Origin: Trema orientale
Lineage: Eukaryota > Streptophyta > Magnoliopsida > Rosales > Cannabaceae
DNA: 64,000 nucleotides
Assembly: GCA_002914845.1 (NCBI GenBank)
Contig: JXTC01000121.1
Location: 511,292 to 575,291 of the forward strand
Direction of reading: 5' to 3'
Of the stretch, positions 12,830-24,362 are shown piece after piece. The position numbers and the translations under genes are program-made. The notes beneath the pieces are model-generated. The model ran no database searches and was not told the DNA's origin. It saw nothing but the letters and a program-made list of their open reading frames with translations. The first letter of the stretch is position 1. Each line of letters opens with the position of its first letter.

Positions 12830-13845
12830 TATAAATGTAAGTATATAAATATATATATGGATGTGTATAGTAGTAAGGCTATGGCTGAGATTTAAAAGAA
12901 ACTGGGATGACTTTTGTTGAATGATGATGATGGGAACAAAAAAAAAAGAAAAAAGAAGAAAGAATTCTGCACAGAGTTCAAAGAAAACTTTGGCAGTAAA
13001 GTAAAAGTGAGATTTGGATGGTTAGAGAAAGAGAGTTATATTAATTGACCTCCTGTAATCATTACAATATGTAGCCTATGTATAGGTAAGAACCAACCTT
13101 AATCATCCATTAGGAAATTTCCTTTATTACTAAGTTCATTTGACACCTGTTGCAGTGAAGTGTCAAACTTATGACTACTGTTGTTCCTAGCTAGACACGT
13201 AATAGTTGTGCTGATAGTCCAAGGTGCCTTCCAATGAGTACTTGCCATTATTACTTATGTGATTTGATAAAGCTTTCTCCCATTTGCTTGACATTTGGCA
13301 AGTGATGTGTACAAGTTTCTTGATCATATGTCATAAATTTGGCAATTCCAATAAGAAATTGATACTTATCTTAGAATATCAAGTGGCATCTCCTGATTTC
13401 ACTAGAAAAATATAAAACTATTCATACGTACGTGGAGGATGTTATTTTTTTAAATGAAATGGTAAAAAAGGTTTTCTAAATTATTTTGGAATTTTTCGAA
13501 GCTCATCCAAAATTTTTCATTGAAAATAAAAATGATACTTTTTTCAATTTTTCAAAATTTTACCACAGAAAACCAAATTTCCTATAGAAGGTTTTGAGAA
13601 AATGACATAGATAGGACTAACTTGCTCCAAAATGACTTTTTTGAGGAGAAATTGACTTGGATAGTACTAATTTAGCAGAAAATAACTTTTTTAGTAGTCT
13701 TTTTTAAATTGAGAATTCTATTAGTGTCACAAATTATCCAACCAGGGATCACATAATTTGTATCTATAATATTATAACCTTTTTAGGACTAATCAATAGT
13801 CATAAATTGTGTGACCATCCATCATACATGGTCATAAAACACTAA
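12830..13845. other. Intergenic sequence without recognised genes
   Basis: It includes the partner (13308-13388) of the 6665-6750 duplication. No coding motif, splice pattern or clear repeat structure was seen elsewhere. Confidence 0.45.
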
Positions 13846-13849
13846 AACC

Positions 13850-14110
13850 CTACTACAAAAAATATTTTCCACACTCTTTAAAAAGTCTTTGTCAAAATTA
13901 CTCATATTTATGTCAATTCCCTTTTTGTGTATTTTTCTAAATTCGACATTTTTAGGATTGTCAAAGATTTCTTGACTTATGGTCAATAGCTTTTTGATAA
14001 TGAAAAAAACCACTATTTAGGACTTTTTCATGGTCAAGAAATCTTGACCATATCAATATGTTTTTGACACTCCTAAAAATGTCATTTTTGAAAAAAAAAA
14101 TGTACAAAAA
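13850..14110. mobile_element. Small CACTA-like remnant with inverted GACATTTTTAGGA blocks
   Basis: TACTACAAAAAATATTTTCC at about 13850 resembles a CACTA terminus with the first base changed. It is followed by TTGAC/GGTCAA words like those at 340-1330. GACATTTTTAGGATTGTCAA (13945) and its inverse TTGACACTCCTAAAAATGTC (about 14064-14083) form a hairpin. The sequence at 14118-14150 resembles 2525-2560, linking this remnant to the same family. Boundaries are uncertain. Confidence 0.45.
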
Positions 14111-14296
14111 ATTCATTTGGCCGCAAATTAGTCATATCCATATCCTTTTCTCTATTGCTATGATCCATAAAATGAAGTTTGGCCTGACACATTTTTAAAA
14201 AATAATAAAAGAAAAAGGAAAAAAAAAAGTAAAACGACTGATTGTTAATATAATTCATAAATAATGTCGTTTTTTTAAAATACTTGATGTTGAAAA

Positions 14297-15804
14297 TATT
14301 GAGAAATTGAGGTTTCAATCTTACTCACTCTTATTTTGAAGATAACAAACATTTGATTTAGTACTAATGATTTAACTTGAGTGTATAGTGAAATAATTTT
14401 AAAAGTTCTAACTCAAGTTAATCAAGAAATCAAGCTTGAAGATGGATGCATATTAGACTTATTAGAACCAAGCTTGAAGATGGATGGAAAAGAGCTTGAA
14501 GATAAAGATCAAGAATACAAGACTTAGATCAACAAAAGTTAAACACTTAGTTCTTGTATTTGAATACTTGTTTATACATTATATGATCTTAATGGCTCAA
14601 AGTTTTCATAAAATTGGAAATTTTTAAAGCAAAACTTTCAAACCTATTTATCTCTAATTAAATTATGAAATTTATTTTATACAAGCTTTTATATTGATTT
14701 ATGAATTTCTATAGTTCCTATATTATATAATAAATCAATTTATAAAATCACATTTTGAAAATAATTGAAAAAGACTTGAAATAAAATTCAAAGTTTGTTC
14801 TCGGATAGAATTGGTCTACCTAAAAATTTTTCGACCGTTTCGGTCGACCAAAAACACACTTTCGGTTTATCGAAAGTGACAGAATGTCTATCAAATGGTT
14901 ATAAATGGCTAGTTTTCATTCAAGTCTATAAATAGAAGCTTTTCTAAAACTTGAAACAATCTTTGAACATCCTTACATTGCTTATATCATACTTTCAAAG
15001 TGTTCAAATCTATTTTTGTGATTCAAACTTTCAAATCCACTTTTTCACAAAAATCACTTGTGCCAAACTAGATTATATCTTGTATTTACATCTATTCTCT
15101 CTAAGCTTACATTGTATCAAATATTTTCATTTGAGAGAGATTTTAGTTGAGTGTTCCATCAAACAAAAATCAAATCGTATTTTTGAGGTGAGGTTGCCAC
15201 CGGAGTCAAAACAATCCATTTTAGGTGAAGTTGTCACCGGAGTCTAAACAATCTGAGTATAGGTGAGGTTGTCACCGGAGTCTAAACAACCCGTGAGTTG
15301 GTGAGATTGGCACCATTGTCTAAATAATCCGTGTAGGTGAGGATTAGCACCGGAGTCAAAACAATCCAAGGTTAGGCATCATAGAGCCGGAGTCAAGACT
15401 ATTGTAAAAGCGTGAGTGTGCCTAAGGAGAAATCACTCGTTGTGTACAAGGGTCGGTCAAGCCCACAATCTTGATCCAAATAGTGAAAAGCTCAAAGCAA
15501 GTTACCGAGGGCCGGAGACGTAGGCAAACCATCGTGTTTGTCAAATCTCGTAAAAACTGAGTTTGCACTTTCTCTATCCCTACACTTTATACTTTATTGC
15601 AAGCTATTTATTTGAGTATTTGATATTTAGTGTGCTTAATATACTTGGTATTATAGCTATATGTTTGTTATTATTGTTAATTTAGCTTAAAAGTTTCAAA
15701 AGAGTGGTCTATGGTTTTAAATAATTGAAAAGTTCCACAAAAGTTTTAAAACCTAATTCACCCCCCCTCTTGGGTTGTTAATCTTGGGCTAGCAATTCCT
15801 AACA
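14297..15804 (+). repeat. 5' LTR of the Sirevirus-like element
   Basis: 1508 bp, beginning TATTGAGAAATTGAG (the 3' copy has TGTTGAG) and ending CCTAACA. A TATA-like TATAAATAGAAGC is at about 14927. At 15185-15390 there are 5-6 tandem units of about 35-40 bp with the core GGTGAGGTTGTCACCGGAGT. It lacks about 74 bp that the 3' LTR has in the CGGTCTACCGAAA-rich region. Confidence 0.92.
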
Positions 15805-15806
15805 AT

Positions 15807-15818
15807 TGGTATCAGAGC
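15807..15818 (+). other. Primer-binding site
   Basis: TGGTATCAGAGC, the standard copia PBS complementary to the 3' end of initiator tRNA-Met, begins 2 bp after the 5' LTR. It is fully intact. Confidence 0.92.
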
Positions 15819-15855
15819 TTGATGCTCAAATTTTTAAAGACTTAACTGTCTTGAA

Positions 15856-17274
15856 ATGAATACCCAAACAATTTTCAAAATCTTTCAAATGATGGGTTTT
15901 TAACTAGACCACCATTTTTCAATGGAATCAATTTTAATTATTGGAGAAGTAGGATGCTTACATATCTACAATCATTAGATTTTTATTTATGGCATATTAT
16001 TACTAATGGTCCATTTATTTTTAAAAAAAAGATTGGTGATAAGTTTGTTGATACAGAAATTGATGAACATGATGTAAATGATAAAATTACTTTTTCAAAG
16101 AATAGTAGAACTATGCATATTTTGATTTGTGGTATAGATAGAGATATATTCAATAATGTTAAAAAAGCCACAAATGCTCATGATATGTGGAATATACTTG
16201 AAGTGACATATCAAGGCACGAATTCTTTGAAAGAGACAAAATCAATATTCTTACTTGTCAATATGAATTATTCAAGATGCATAAAGATGAGACTATTGCA
16301 CAAATGTTTTCTAGATTCACTACTATTATTAACTCTCTCAGTGCTCTTGGAAAATTATTTTCTAACATTGACTTAGTGAACAAAGTGCTTAGAAGTCTTC
16401 CTAGAGCATATAGAAGCAAAGTGGTGGCAATTCAAGAAGCAAAGGATCTCACCAAACTTCCTCTAGAAGAACTCATGAGTTCGCTCATGATACATGAGAT
16501 CTTGATGAAAGAAAGTAATGAAGGAGATCAAAAAGACAACATGTGCTTCATGGCAATAGAAAATGAGGTAAACTCACTTGAACCTAAAATTAAATTTCAT
16601 GATAGTGATACAAGTATTGAGTTTAGTGAAAATAATAGTAATTGTGATTTATCATATGATAATTTATTAAATGATTTCAATGATTTACATAAAAACTATG
16701 AAAAACTCATTTTCGAGAACAATATTCCTAAAAGAGAAATTCTTAGTTTATCTAAATTGGTTAAAGAGTTTACAAAAGAAAAGGAAGTGAAATTATCTTG
16801 TAGTAGTTGTGATACTTTGTCAAAAGAAAATATTTCCTTAAATGACAAAGTTTTAGACTTGATTAAAATTGTCCACAAGTTTACCTACGGAAAGAAGAAT
16901 TTTGATTTAATGCTTGGTGGACAAAGATGTATTTTTGACAAAGGGGGTATAGGATATAAACTTTTTATAAAATAAAAGTATCTTAAAACTTATTTTATCA
17001 AAACAACATCTAGTGATGACTCAAAATATGTATGCAATTATTGTAACCAAAATGGTCATACTAGCTTTTCATGCTCTATCAAGAAAAATGCATATTTTGG
17101 TGTCAAACAAGAATGGATACCAAAGAATTCAAAGACTAATCCCAATGACCCAAAGTTAAGTGGGTACCAAAAAAATCCAAATTTGAACATTTGTTGTTGG
17201 TACAAGCAAGAAAGTGGTTGCTCCAAGAACAAAACCAATGACTTCACTAAGCTCTTAACCTTCACAAAGAAATG
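15856..17274 (+). pseudogene. Sirevirus gag (nucleocapsid) with frameshifts
   Basis: Gag would package the element RNA in cytoplasmic particles. ATG at 15856 starts a short peptide. The frame is lost within 15 bases, then continues from about 15870 with FFNGINFNYWRSRML and WNILEVTYQGTN. It shifts again near 16240 and runs on at 16277-16972, including KLPLEELMSSLMIHEI, a charged helical stretch, and QRCIFDKGGIGY. A TAA at 16973 interrupts the frame, after which a CCHC zinc knuckle (CNYCNQNGHTSFSC, about 17030-17072) and a linker (WIPKNSKTNP) follow. Two single-base shifts and one stop make it non-functional as it stands; domain order is otherwise complete. Confidence 0.88.
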
Positions 17275-18080
17275 ATGGTAGATATTTCATTTTTGGAGAC
17301 TACACAAAAAGCAAGATCATTGGCATAAATACAGTAATAATTCTTTGTCTATCATTGATAATATCTTGCTAGAAATATAATATGCTTAATTTTTGTCAAC
17401 TATATTTTTAGAGTTATTGAGTTTTTCTTTTACTCTTTCAAATATTCAATTTGAAATTTTGAACAAATGAGATTACTTTATTTATTGGTTTCAAAATGGC
17501 CTTGACCATATCAAAAATAAATGTTTTACTAAAACGCTTTTAGGCTAAAGTTATCAACACTATTTGTTATGTTTAAAACTGGGTGTTGATTAAACTTATT
17601 TTGAATAAAATACCATTGTGAGTTTTGAAATGATCAAAAACCCAATATTGGATATTTTTTGAGTCTTTGGATACAAATACATTATTTGCTTTTAAAATGC
17701 CAAAGACAACTTGAAAATATTAATTCAAAATCCAACATTGGAACTTTTCTTGGTTACTCTACTACTAGTAATATATAAAGTGAGTTTTTCATCAAAAGAA
17801 CTAAGTAGTAGATGAGTCTATGCATGTGATATTTAATGAAACTAATAACTCCTCCAAGGAGAAAAGCATAAATGATATTGTTGTAAGTATGATATTAATA
17901 TTGAATGATCGGAGCTTAACGACAAATCAAATGAGGATAATTAAGTCCAACCTCAACACGAAGAAGATGAAGAGTTTTTGGAAGGATGATATTTTCATCA
18001 ACCAATCAAAATATGTCTTTCTAAAATAGTTTGAGCTCAAGCACTTAAAGCCTGTGAAGACATCGAAATAGAAAATTGAT
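17275..18080 (+). pseudogene. Relics of Sirevirus pol
   Basis: Three short similarities remain, in the expected pol order. GRYFIFGDYTKSKIIGI (17277-17330) is the segment downstream of the protease. MHVIFNETNNSSKEK (17820-17865) matches the linker between integrase and reverse transcriptase. IFINQSKYVFLK, a stop, then FELKHLKPVKTS (about 17990-18065) matches the end of the reverse transcriptase. The integrase core, RT catalytic motif and RNase H are missing, so several internal deletions are implied rather than one clean cut. Confidence 0.6.
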
Positions 18081-20461
18081 ATGGTTGATTATGATGAATT
18101 CTCTTGAAGTTATTTGTTTAAATATCATGTGTTTTGCATTCTATGTTCTTTAAAATCAATGATTTTTCAATACATTAGTTGTTTGTTTAATCAGCTTTCC
18201 TCTTTTTCAAGAAAATTTTTCAAAAAACCGTTGAAACAGAGTTTTTAGCAGACCGAAAGATTTTTGGTCTACCGAAAAGCTGCCTCAGAAATGCCAGTTT
18301 TTCTGCTAGAATCGGCAGACCGAAAACTCAATTTCGGTCTACCGAAAACTTGCAGTGTAGTGAGTATTTGAGCTGTTTTTGACATTCTTTTCACATTCTA
18401 TCGTATTTCTTCGACTTTATTTAAATTTTTATTTATGAACTTAATTTTAATTGATATATCTAATACTCATATATGATTCAAAATGGATTGCACAATGTAT
18501 ATTACTTAAACTCTTATATGTGTGCAAATGCTTGATAGTTTTTACATGATAAATACCATGCATATTAGTTGAATTATTTTATCTATTGGTGATAGATTTG
18601 AGCTCAAATGACGTATTACTCGAATTCAATGATTGTACTTCATGACTTTGTCATTTTGAATATGTGTATATGATTTTTTTTTTTTCTATATCATTATGAG
18701 AACAAATTTTTTTAATGAATATTACTTTTGAGGTTCTCATTAGCTTTCAAGACTTGGATCAACATTATGTGCCTTATGCTTATATGATACTTTAAATTAT
18801 GTGTTGTGAGTTAATAATCAAATGAATTTTTGTCTTGAATGTTTCTAATAGTTTGGATGCCTTATGCTTATTCATATTTTTTCTTTGCATTTGTTAATTG
18901 GTATCAATCTTATCCTTCGTGTTTATGCAACTTTTTAATTATATCAAAAGAAGAAGAAGAATGTGTTTTTGATTTAAACTAATTCAATTGGTATCAACTT
19001 GTGCTTTAATTTATTGCTTTAATTGGTATCAACTTAGTATAGTTTTTCAAAATACAATTAGTATCTATTGGCATAGTTTTAAATGGTATCAAACTTGGTT
19101 ATTCTTTTTCTTCAAATATAATTGGTAATTTTGTTTTCAAAAATAATTGGTATCTGTAATTGATATCTCTCATATATGATTGATCTTTTCTTACTTTAGT
19201 TATTTATATTCTTATTCATATATTAAGGGGGAGCATGTTTATGAGTTGCTTGTGCTAAATTAGTCATATATCTTTTGAATGCATCCTTATTGATGTGCTC
19301 TTTATAGTTTGATGAAAATGAAGAAAAAAGGAAATTATTTCACTATTGTGCTTGAATGATTTAAATTTCTCCTATGCTTTATGATTAATTATACTTGGAG
19401 AAATATGTTTTCAACAAGTGAAAATTGTGCTAGAGCTTTCATGATCTTGATATGATGAAACTTCTTTACTTAGAATATGCTATACTTCTCATTCCCATTG
19501 TCATCATATTGTCGTTCAATCTTATATTTGACATTGTTGTTCTTATTTTGAAGATCGTTCAATTCTATATTCTTCTATATCTCCTTATTGTTTAACTTGT
19601 CATACTATCTTTTACATGGAAGAAAATTGTTTGTGTATTACTTTTTCATATATTTTTGTCATAAATTCAAATGGAAAGAGTAATATCGTGAACTAATATG
19701 GGGAGAAGAATATAGTTTTATTCTTGATTACTTGAAAATCTATTGGTATCAATTTGGTCTTTATTTTTAATTTAAACTAATTGGTATCAACTTGGTTATT
19801 CACACAATTGGTATCCATGAGCAAAATTCTTTTTAACAAGTAGTATCTAGGAGCTCAAATATTCAAAATATGCATACTTTATAAGCTTAAGGGAGAGTTT
19901 CACTCTTTCTTTTTATTAAGCATATTTTGAGGGAGAGCATTTAAGGTTTGGTAAGGACACTTATCTCTATTTATTTTTACTCCTTACTTCATTTAAAAAA
20001 AAAAATGAAAGAGGTCTTTTTTTTTTTTTTTTAAGAACTATTTAGATTTTTTATGTATTAACTTTTCCCAAAAATTTCTTCAGTCTCATTCATATTTTTA
20101 AATCCTTATTTTCAAATCCTTGAGATATCTAGTTTAAAATTTGTTTCTATCTTTTTAATGATGTCAAAAGGAGGAGAATAATGATGATTTATGAATATGA
20201 GGAGAAAAAGATTCATTTATGAGTGTACATATTTTAAGGGAGAGAATTTTATTTAGCGCACATTTTTTTACTTTTCTCATAATATGCTTATGATGCTTAA
20301 TTGAGTTAAAAAGGGAGAGCAAGTTTTTCTAACTTTCTCAAGCATATTTTGAGATGGAGTGTAAAATATGGTAAGGATTAAAGTAAACTTGTCAAACTTC
20401 ATATTTTCATATCCTTGTTACATATTTTCTTTTATCTCATAAATCAATGTTTGTCATCATC
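18081..20461 (+). other. Non-coding 3' region of the Sirevirus element with repeated PPT-like and PBS-like motifs
   Basis: No ORF is supported. The words TTGGTATCAA or TGGTATCA recur at 18898, 18988, 19023, 19084, 19743, 19781 and 19807. PPT-like AAGGGGGAG or AAGGGAGAG motifs occur at 19225, 19889, 19929, 20236 and 20309. A CGGTCTACCGAAA cluster (18225-18350) mirrors one inside the LTRs. Multiplied PPT-like motifs upstream of the 3' LTR are known from Sireviruses; an envelope-like ORF is not recognisable. Confidence 0.7.
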
Positions 20462-20475
20462 AAAAAAGGGGAGAT
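20462..20475 (+). other. Polypurine tract
   Basis: AAAAAAGGGGAGAT lies immediately before the TGTTGAG start of the 3' LTR and would prime plus-strand synthesis. Confidence 0.88.
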
Positions 20476-22057
20476 TGTTGAGAAATTGAGATTTCAATTT
20501 TACTCACTCTTATTTTGAAGATAACAAACATTTGATTCAGTACTAATGATTTAACTTGAGTGTGTAGTGAAATAACTTTAAAAGTTCTAACTCAAGTTAA
20601 TTAAGAAATCAAGCTTGAAGATGGATGCATATTAGACTTATTAGAACCAAGCTTGAAGATGAATAGATAAGAGCTTGATGATAAAGATCAAGAATACAAG
20701 ACTTAGATGAATAAAGGTTAAACACTTAGTTCTTGTATTTGAATACTTGTTTACATATTATATGATCTTAATGGCTCAAAGTTTTCATAAAATTGAAAAT
20801 TTTCAAAGTAAAACTGTCAAACCTATTTATCTCCAATTAAAATATGAAATTTATTTTGCAAAAGCTTTTAAATTGATTTATGAATTTCTATAGTTCCTAT
20901 ATTATATAATAAATCAATTTATAAAGTCACATTTTGAAAATAATTGAAAAAGACTTGAAATAAAATTCAAAGTTTGCTCTCGGATAGAATCGGTCTACCT
21001 AAAAAGTTTTCAGTCTACCGATTCCTCCTGCACAATTTTTCAGCAATTTTCAGATTCGATCGGTAGAACCGTACTACCAACGGCTAGTATTTTTGGTCAA
21101 CCGAAAACACATTTTCGGTCTACCGAAAGTGACAGAATGTCTGTCAAACGGTTATAAATGGCTAGTTTTCATTCAAGTCTATAAATAGAAGCTTTTCTAA
21201 CACTTAAAACAATCTTTGAACATCCTTACATTGTTTATATCATACTTTCAAAGTGTTCAAAACTATTTTTGTAATTCAAACTTTCAAATCCACTTTTTCG
21301 CAGAAATCACTTGAGCCAAACTAGATTATATCTTATGTTTACATCTATTCTCTCTAAGATTACATTGTATCAAATATTTTCATTTGAGAGAGATTTTAGT
21401 TGAGTATTCCATCAAACAAAAATCAAATTGTATTTGTGAGGTGAGGTTGCCACCAGAGTCAAAACAATTCATTTTACGTGAGGTTGTCACCAGAGTCTAA
21501 ACAACCCGAGTGTAGGTGAGGTTGTCACCGGAGTCTAAATAACCCGTGAGTTGGTGAGATTGGCACCATTGTTTAAATAATCCGTGTAGGTGAGGATTGG
21601 CACTGGAGTCAAAACAATCCAAGGTTAGGCGTGATAGAGCCGAAGTCAAGACTATTGTAAAGGTGTGAGTATGCCTAAGGAGAAATCACTCGCTATGTAC
21701 AAGGGTCGGTCAAGCCCACAATCTTGATCCGAATAGTGGAAAGCTCAAAGCAAGTTGCCGAGGGCCGGGGACATAGGCAAACTGTCGTGTTTGTCGAATC
21801 TCGTAAAAACCGATTTTGTACTTTCTCTATCCCTACACTTTTTACTTTATTGCAAGCTATTTATTTGAGTGTTTGATATTTAGTGTGCTTAATATACTTG
21901 GTATTATTGCTATATGTTTGTTATTATTGTTAATTTAGCTTAAAAGTTTCAAAAGAGTGGTCTATGGTTTTAAATAATTGAAAAGTTCCGCAAAAAGTTT
22001 AAAACCCAATTCACCCCCCCTCTTGGATTGTTAATCTTGGGCTAACAATTCCAAACA
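20476..22057 (+). repeat. 3' LTR of the Sirevirus-like element
   Basis: 1582 bp, TGTTGAG...CCAAACA. It carries the same tandem GGTGAGGTTGTCACC units (21437-21650) and the full CGGTCTACCGAAA region (20990-21135), of which about 74 bp are missing from the 5' LTR. Confidence 0.92.
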
Positions 22058-22119
22058 GAGAAATCATTTGTTGGGCTGTTTAGTCCAAATGGGCCTAAAT
22101 CAATGAAAAGAACAAGGGA

Positions 22120-22545
22120 AAATTCGATTTTACATGGTAAAATTAAAAAAAAATTTAAAAATCCTGGAATTTAAAACTTTTTTTAAAAGTCCAAGATTTA
22201 TTTAGAAATAATCACTTTTTAAAATATTTTAGAAAAATATCAGTTTTTGCAAATTGATAAGGTACTTGAGGTAACGAGTCTGGTTATCTCTAGTAACTCA
22301 ATTGTTTAACCTAAATATCTTTAAAAATACCAATTTTGAATAAAAAGTAATATTTTTTAAATATTTTTAAAAAGTGTTATTTTTCTAATAAACTTTTAAA
22401 AATGGTATATTTGTAAATAAATCTGTGATTTTTTAAAAAATTCAACAGGATATTTTTCAATTTTTCAGACTTAGATCTAAGTTTTTTGTAAGAAGCTCAA
22501 AGAACAAATGGTTGAATATGTATATAGGAATTTAAACTGAGTCAT
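22120..22545. repeat. Diverged AT-rich foldback element
   Basis: The left half (AAAATCCTGGAATTT...AAGATTTATTTAG) is the imperfect inverse of the right half (TAAATAAATCTGTGATTT...CAGGATATTTTTC). The arms are low-complexity, so the boundaries are soft. Confidence 0.45.
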
Positions 22546-22564
22546 AGTTTTCGAGAATTTTATT

Positions 22565-22935
22565 ATAGGAAAAATTAGACAATATATGGTATTTCAGAAA
22601 AAAATTTGAGAAATACGGTGGTTTTTTGTTTTTCAAGATGTAGTACAGTTTTTATTAGAAAAATACAGTTTTCTAAAAAATATTTAAAAAAATATTATTT
22701 TTTAAAATAGTAACTAATTCTAGTAATCAGTTTCTAGAAACTGGTAATTGGTAACCAAAGATATTTATAACTGGTAACCAGTTTCTGGTTTCTAAAAACC
22801 AGTAACTATTTTAAAAATGATACTTTTCTAAATATTTTTTTAAAAGTGATATTTTCCTAATAAAAATAGTACGAAAATTGGAAAAACATCTGACTCTCGT
22901 ATTTTTGTAATTCTTTTCGGTTTTCTAGGTACAAA
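22565..22935 (+). mobile_element. ~370-bp foldback MITE, copy A
   Basis: The element is centred on GGTAACCAGTTTC/GAAACTGGTAAT palindromes flanked by inverted AT-rich arms (ACGGTGGTTTTTTG ... CGTATTTTTGT). The same sequence lies in opposite orientation at 31440-31805. It is non-coding. Confidence 0.7.
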
Positions 22936-23784
22936 TGTTAGAAACCCTTTTATTATATTCATAGCAATTTGAGTCTTATAGCAAAATGAACCAATTTTGA
23001 GCTCATGATAAGTAAAAGTCCGTTTTTTAAATGTTGTCGCAAAATAACTAGTATATCGACGTATATGATGTACTTAGTATAAGAATTAATATATTTAGTA
23101 TAAAAACTAAAGCTGGTATATATGTAACTATACCAAGTATAAATGTACATATTCTCGGCCATTTAGCTATAAAAAAATGGACATTTATTAAAATAATATT
23201 TAAAAAAAAAGAACACACACTCTAATTTCCCTAGCAATTTAGCTGTCACTTGAAAACTGCTATAAAGCTAATACAATTTTCTGGAACTACTATTCATGGA
23301 AAACATTTCATGTGCACATGTCTCTTTTTAAACCCAAAAGTTAGTAAATATCCTATGGCCTAATTAGATAAACATTGAAAACACATACCAAAATTACCAT
23401 CATAAAACTTTCTATTTTCTTTTTATATATATTACTGTTCATTTGTTAGTTAAGAGATTTTTTAACTGTTTTTTAATGTTTAGGAGTTCATGTAATAGCA
23501 AAAATGAACGTTAATATTATTAACAAAAAATCACAATTAATTGGTACATCTATTTTCTCTTGATATATCTATGTATTTACATATATTTTCATATATAACA
23601 ATTTTTATGTTATGTATTATTACCTTTATTTGTTTTCATTTAACATTCATGAGTTGATGCTGTAGAAATTTTTAAATGGTTCTTTTAATATTCATGAGTT
23701 AATATTGCAGAAAATGATTCTTTTTATATATCCGTATAAAGAGACACCAACATGATACATGTATAAAGAGACACCAACAGTGAG
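22936..23784. other. AT-rich intergenic sequence
   Basis: Short motif-free ORFs only. AGAGACACCAACA is repeated at 23739 and 23768. Confidence 0.45.
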
Positions 23785-23870
23785 ATAATTTTGGTGGTAA
23801 TTTTGGTGGTTTAGATAATTTTGGTGGTTTAGTATAGTGGAATAATTTTAGTGGTTATTTTGGTGGTTTA
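23785..23870. repeat. GATAATTTTGGTGGTT minisatellite
   Basis: Four to five imperfect 17-21-bp units of the type ATAATTTTGGTGGTTTAG. Confidence 0.8.
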
Positions 23871-24362
23871 GTAGTTTGTTGTTTGCAGAGGAGCTCAGTA
23901 TATTATTCATTCAATTTAATATTTTGAAATGATTTAAACAAACACATTGTGCTTTATTTATAGTCAACAATATATTCCAAATAACTATACACAAGTGATA
24001 CGGGACAATGTTTAAAACAAATGATATAAGCCAATTTTTAACATCTAAGACTATAACTTTGTATGTTGCAGATTCCTTTTGCACAGTTTTCACTAATGCT
24101 CAATCGATTACAAGGCTACACTTTTCCTCAAGTTGCAACTTCTTTTCCTCTTGTTTTCTCTCATTGTTTGACATGCAATCTTTTATATTTTCTAATCAGG
24201 CCCATGACTCAGCAATATTTCCTTTTATAGATAGTATAACCAAATGAAGGGCAAAGATATTTTACTTTTACAGGCTAGAACAATACAAGATTCACAACCT
24301 TATGCTCTCTTAAATACTATATTTTCATACTTAAGTTGTTATTTAGGATGATTTTCACTGTT

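Larger units (their letters stand above)
14297..22057 (+). mobile_element. Pol-deleted Sirevirus-like LTR retrotransposon (Ty1-copia)
   Basis: Two near-identical LTRs (14297-15804 and 20476-22057) enclose a 4.67-kb interior. A PBS directly follows the 5' LTR and a PPT precedes the 3' LTR. The flanks GAAAA (14292-14296) and GAGAA (22058-22062) look like a 5-bp target duplication with one change. The interior holds a frameshifted gag, short relics of protease, inter-domain linker and reverse-transcriptase C-terminus, and then 2.3 kb of non-coding sequence. Long LTRs, the gag C-terminal QRCIFDKGGIGY block and multiple PPT-like motifs are Sirevirus characters. Integrase and the RT core are absent, so it could move only with help from another element. 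The LTRs differ at 10 sites in the first ~205 bp by eye, so the insertion is not recent. Confidence 0.92.

Noticed and set aside
6665..13388. The two ~80-bp duplicates as LTRs of one Gypsy element
   Set aside because: Similarity stops after about 80 bp, the two MITEs sit differently relative to them, and no pol domain lies between other than the LINE.
17820..18029. 69-codon ORF taken as a separate small gene
   Set aside because: It is a relic of Sirevirus pol (linker and RT end) in the expected order.
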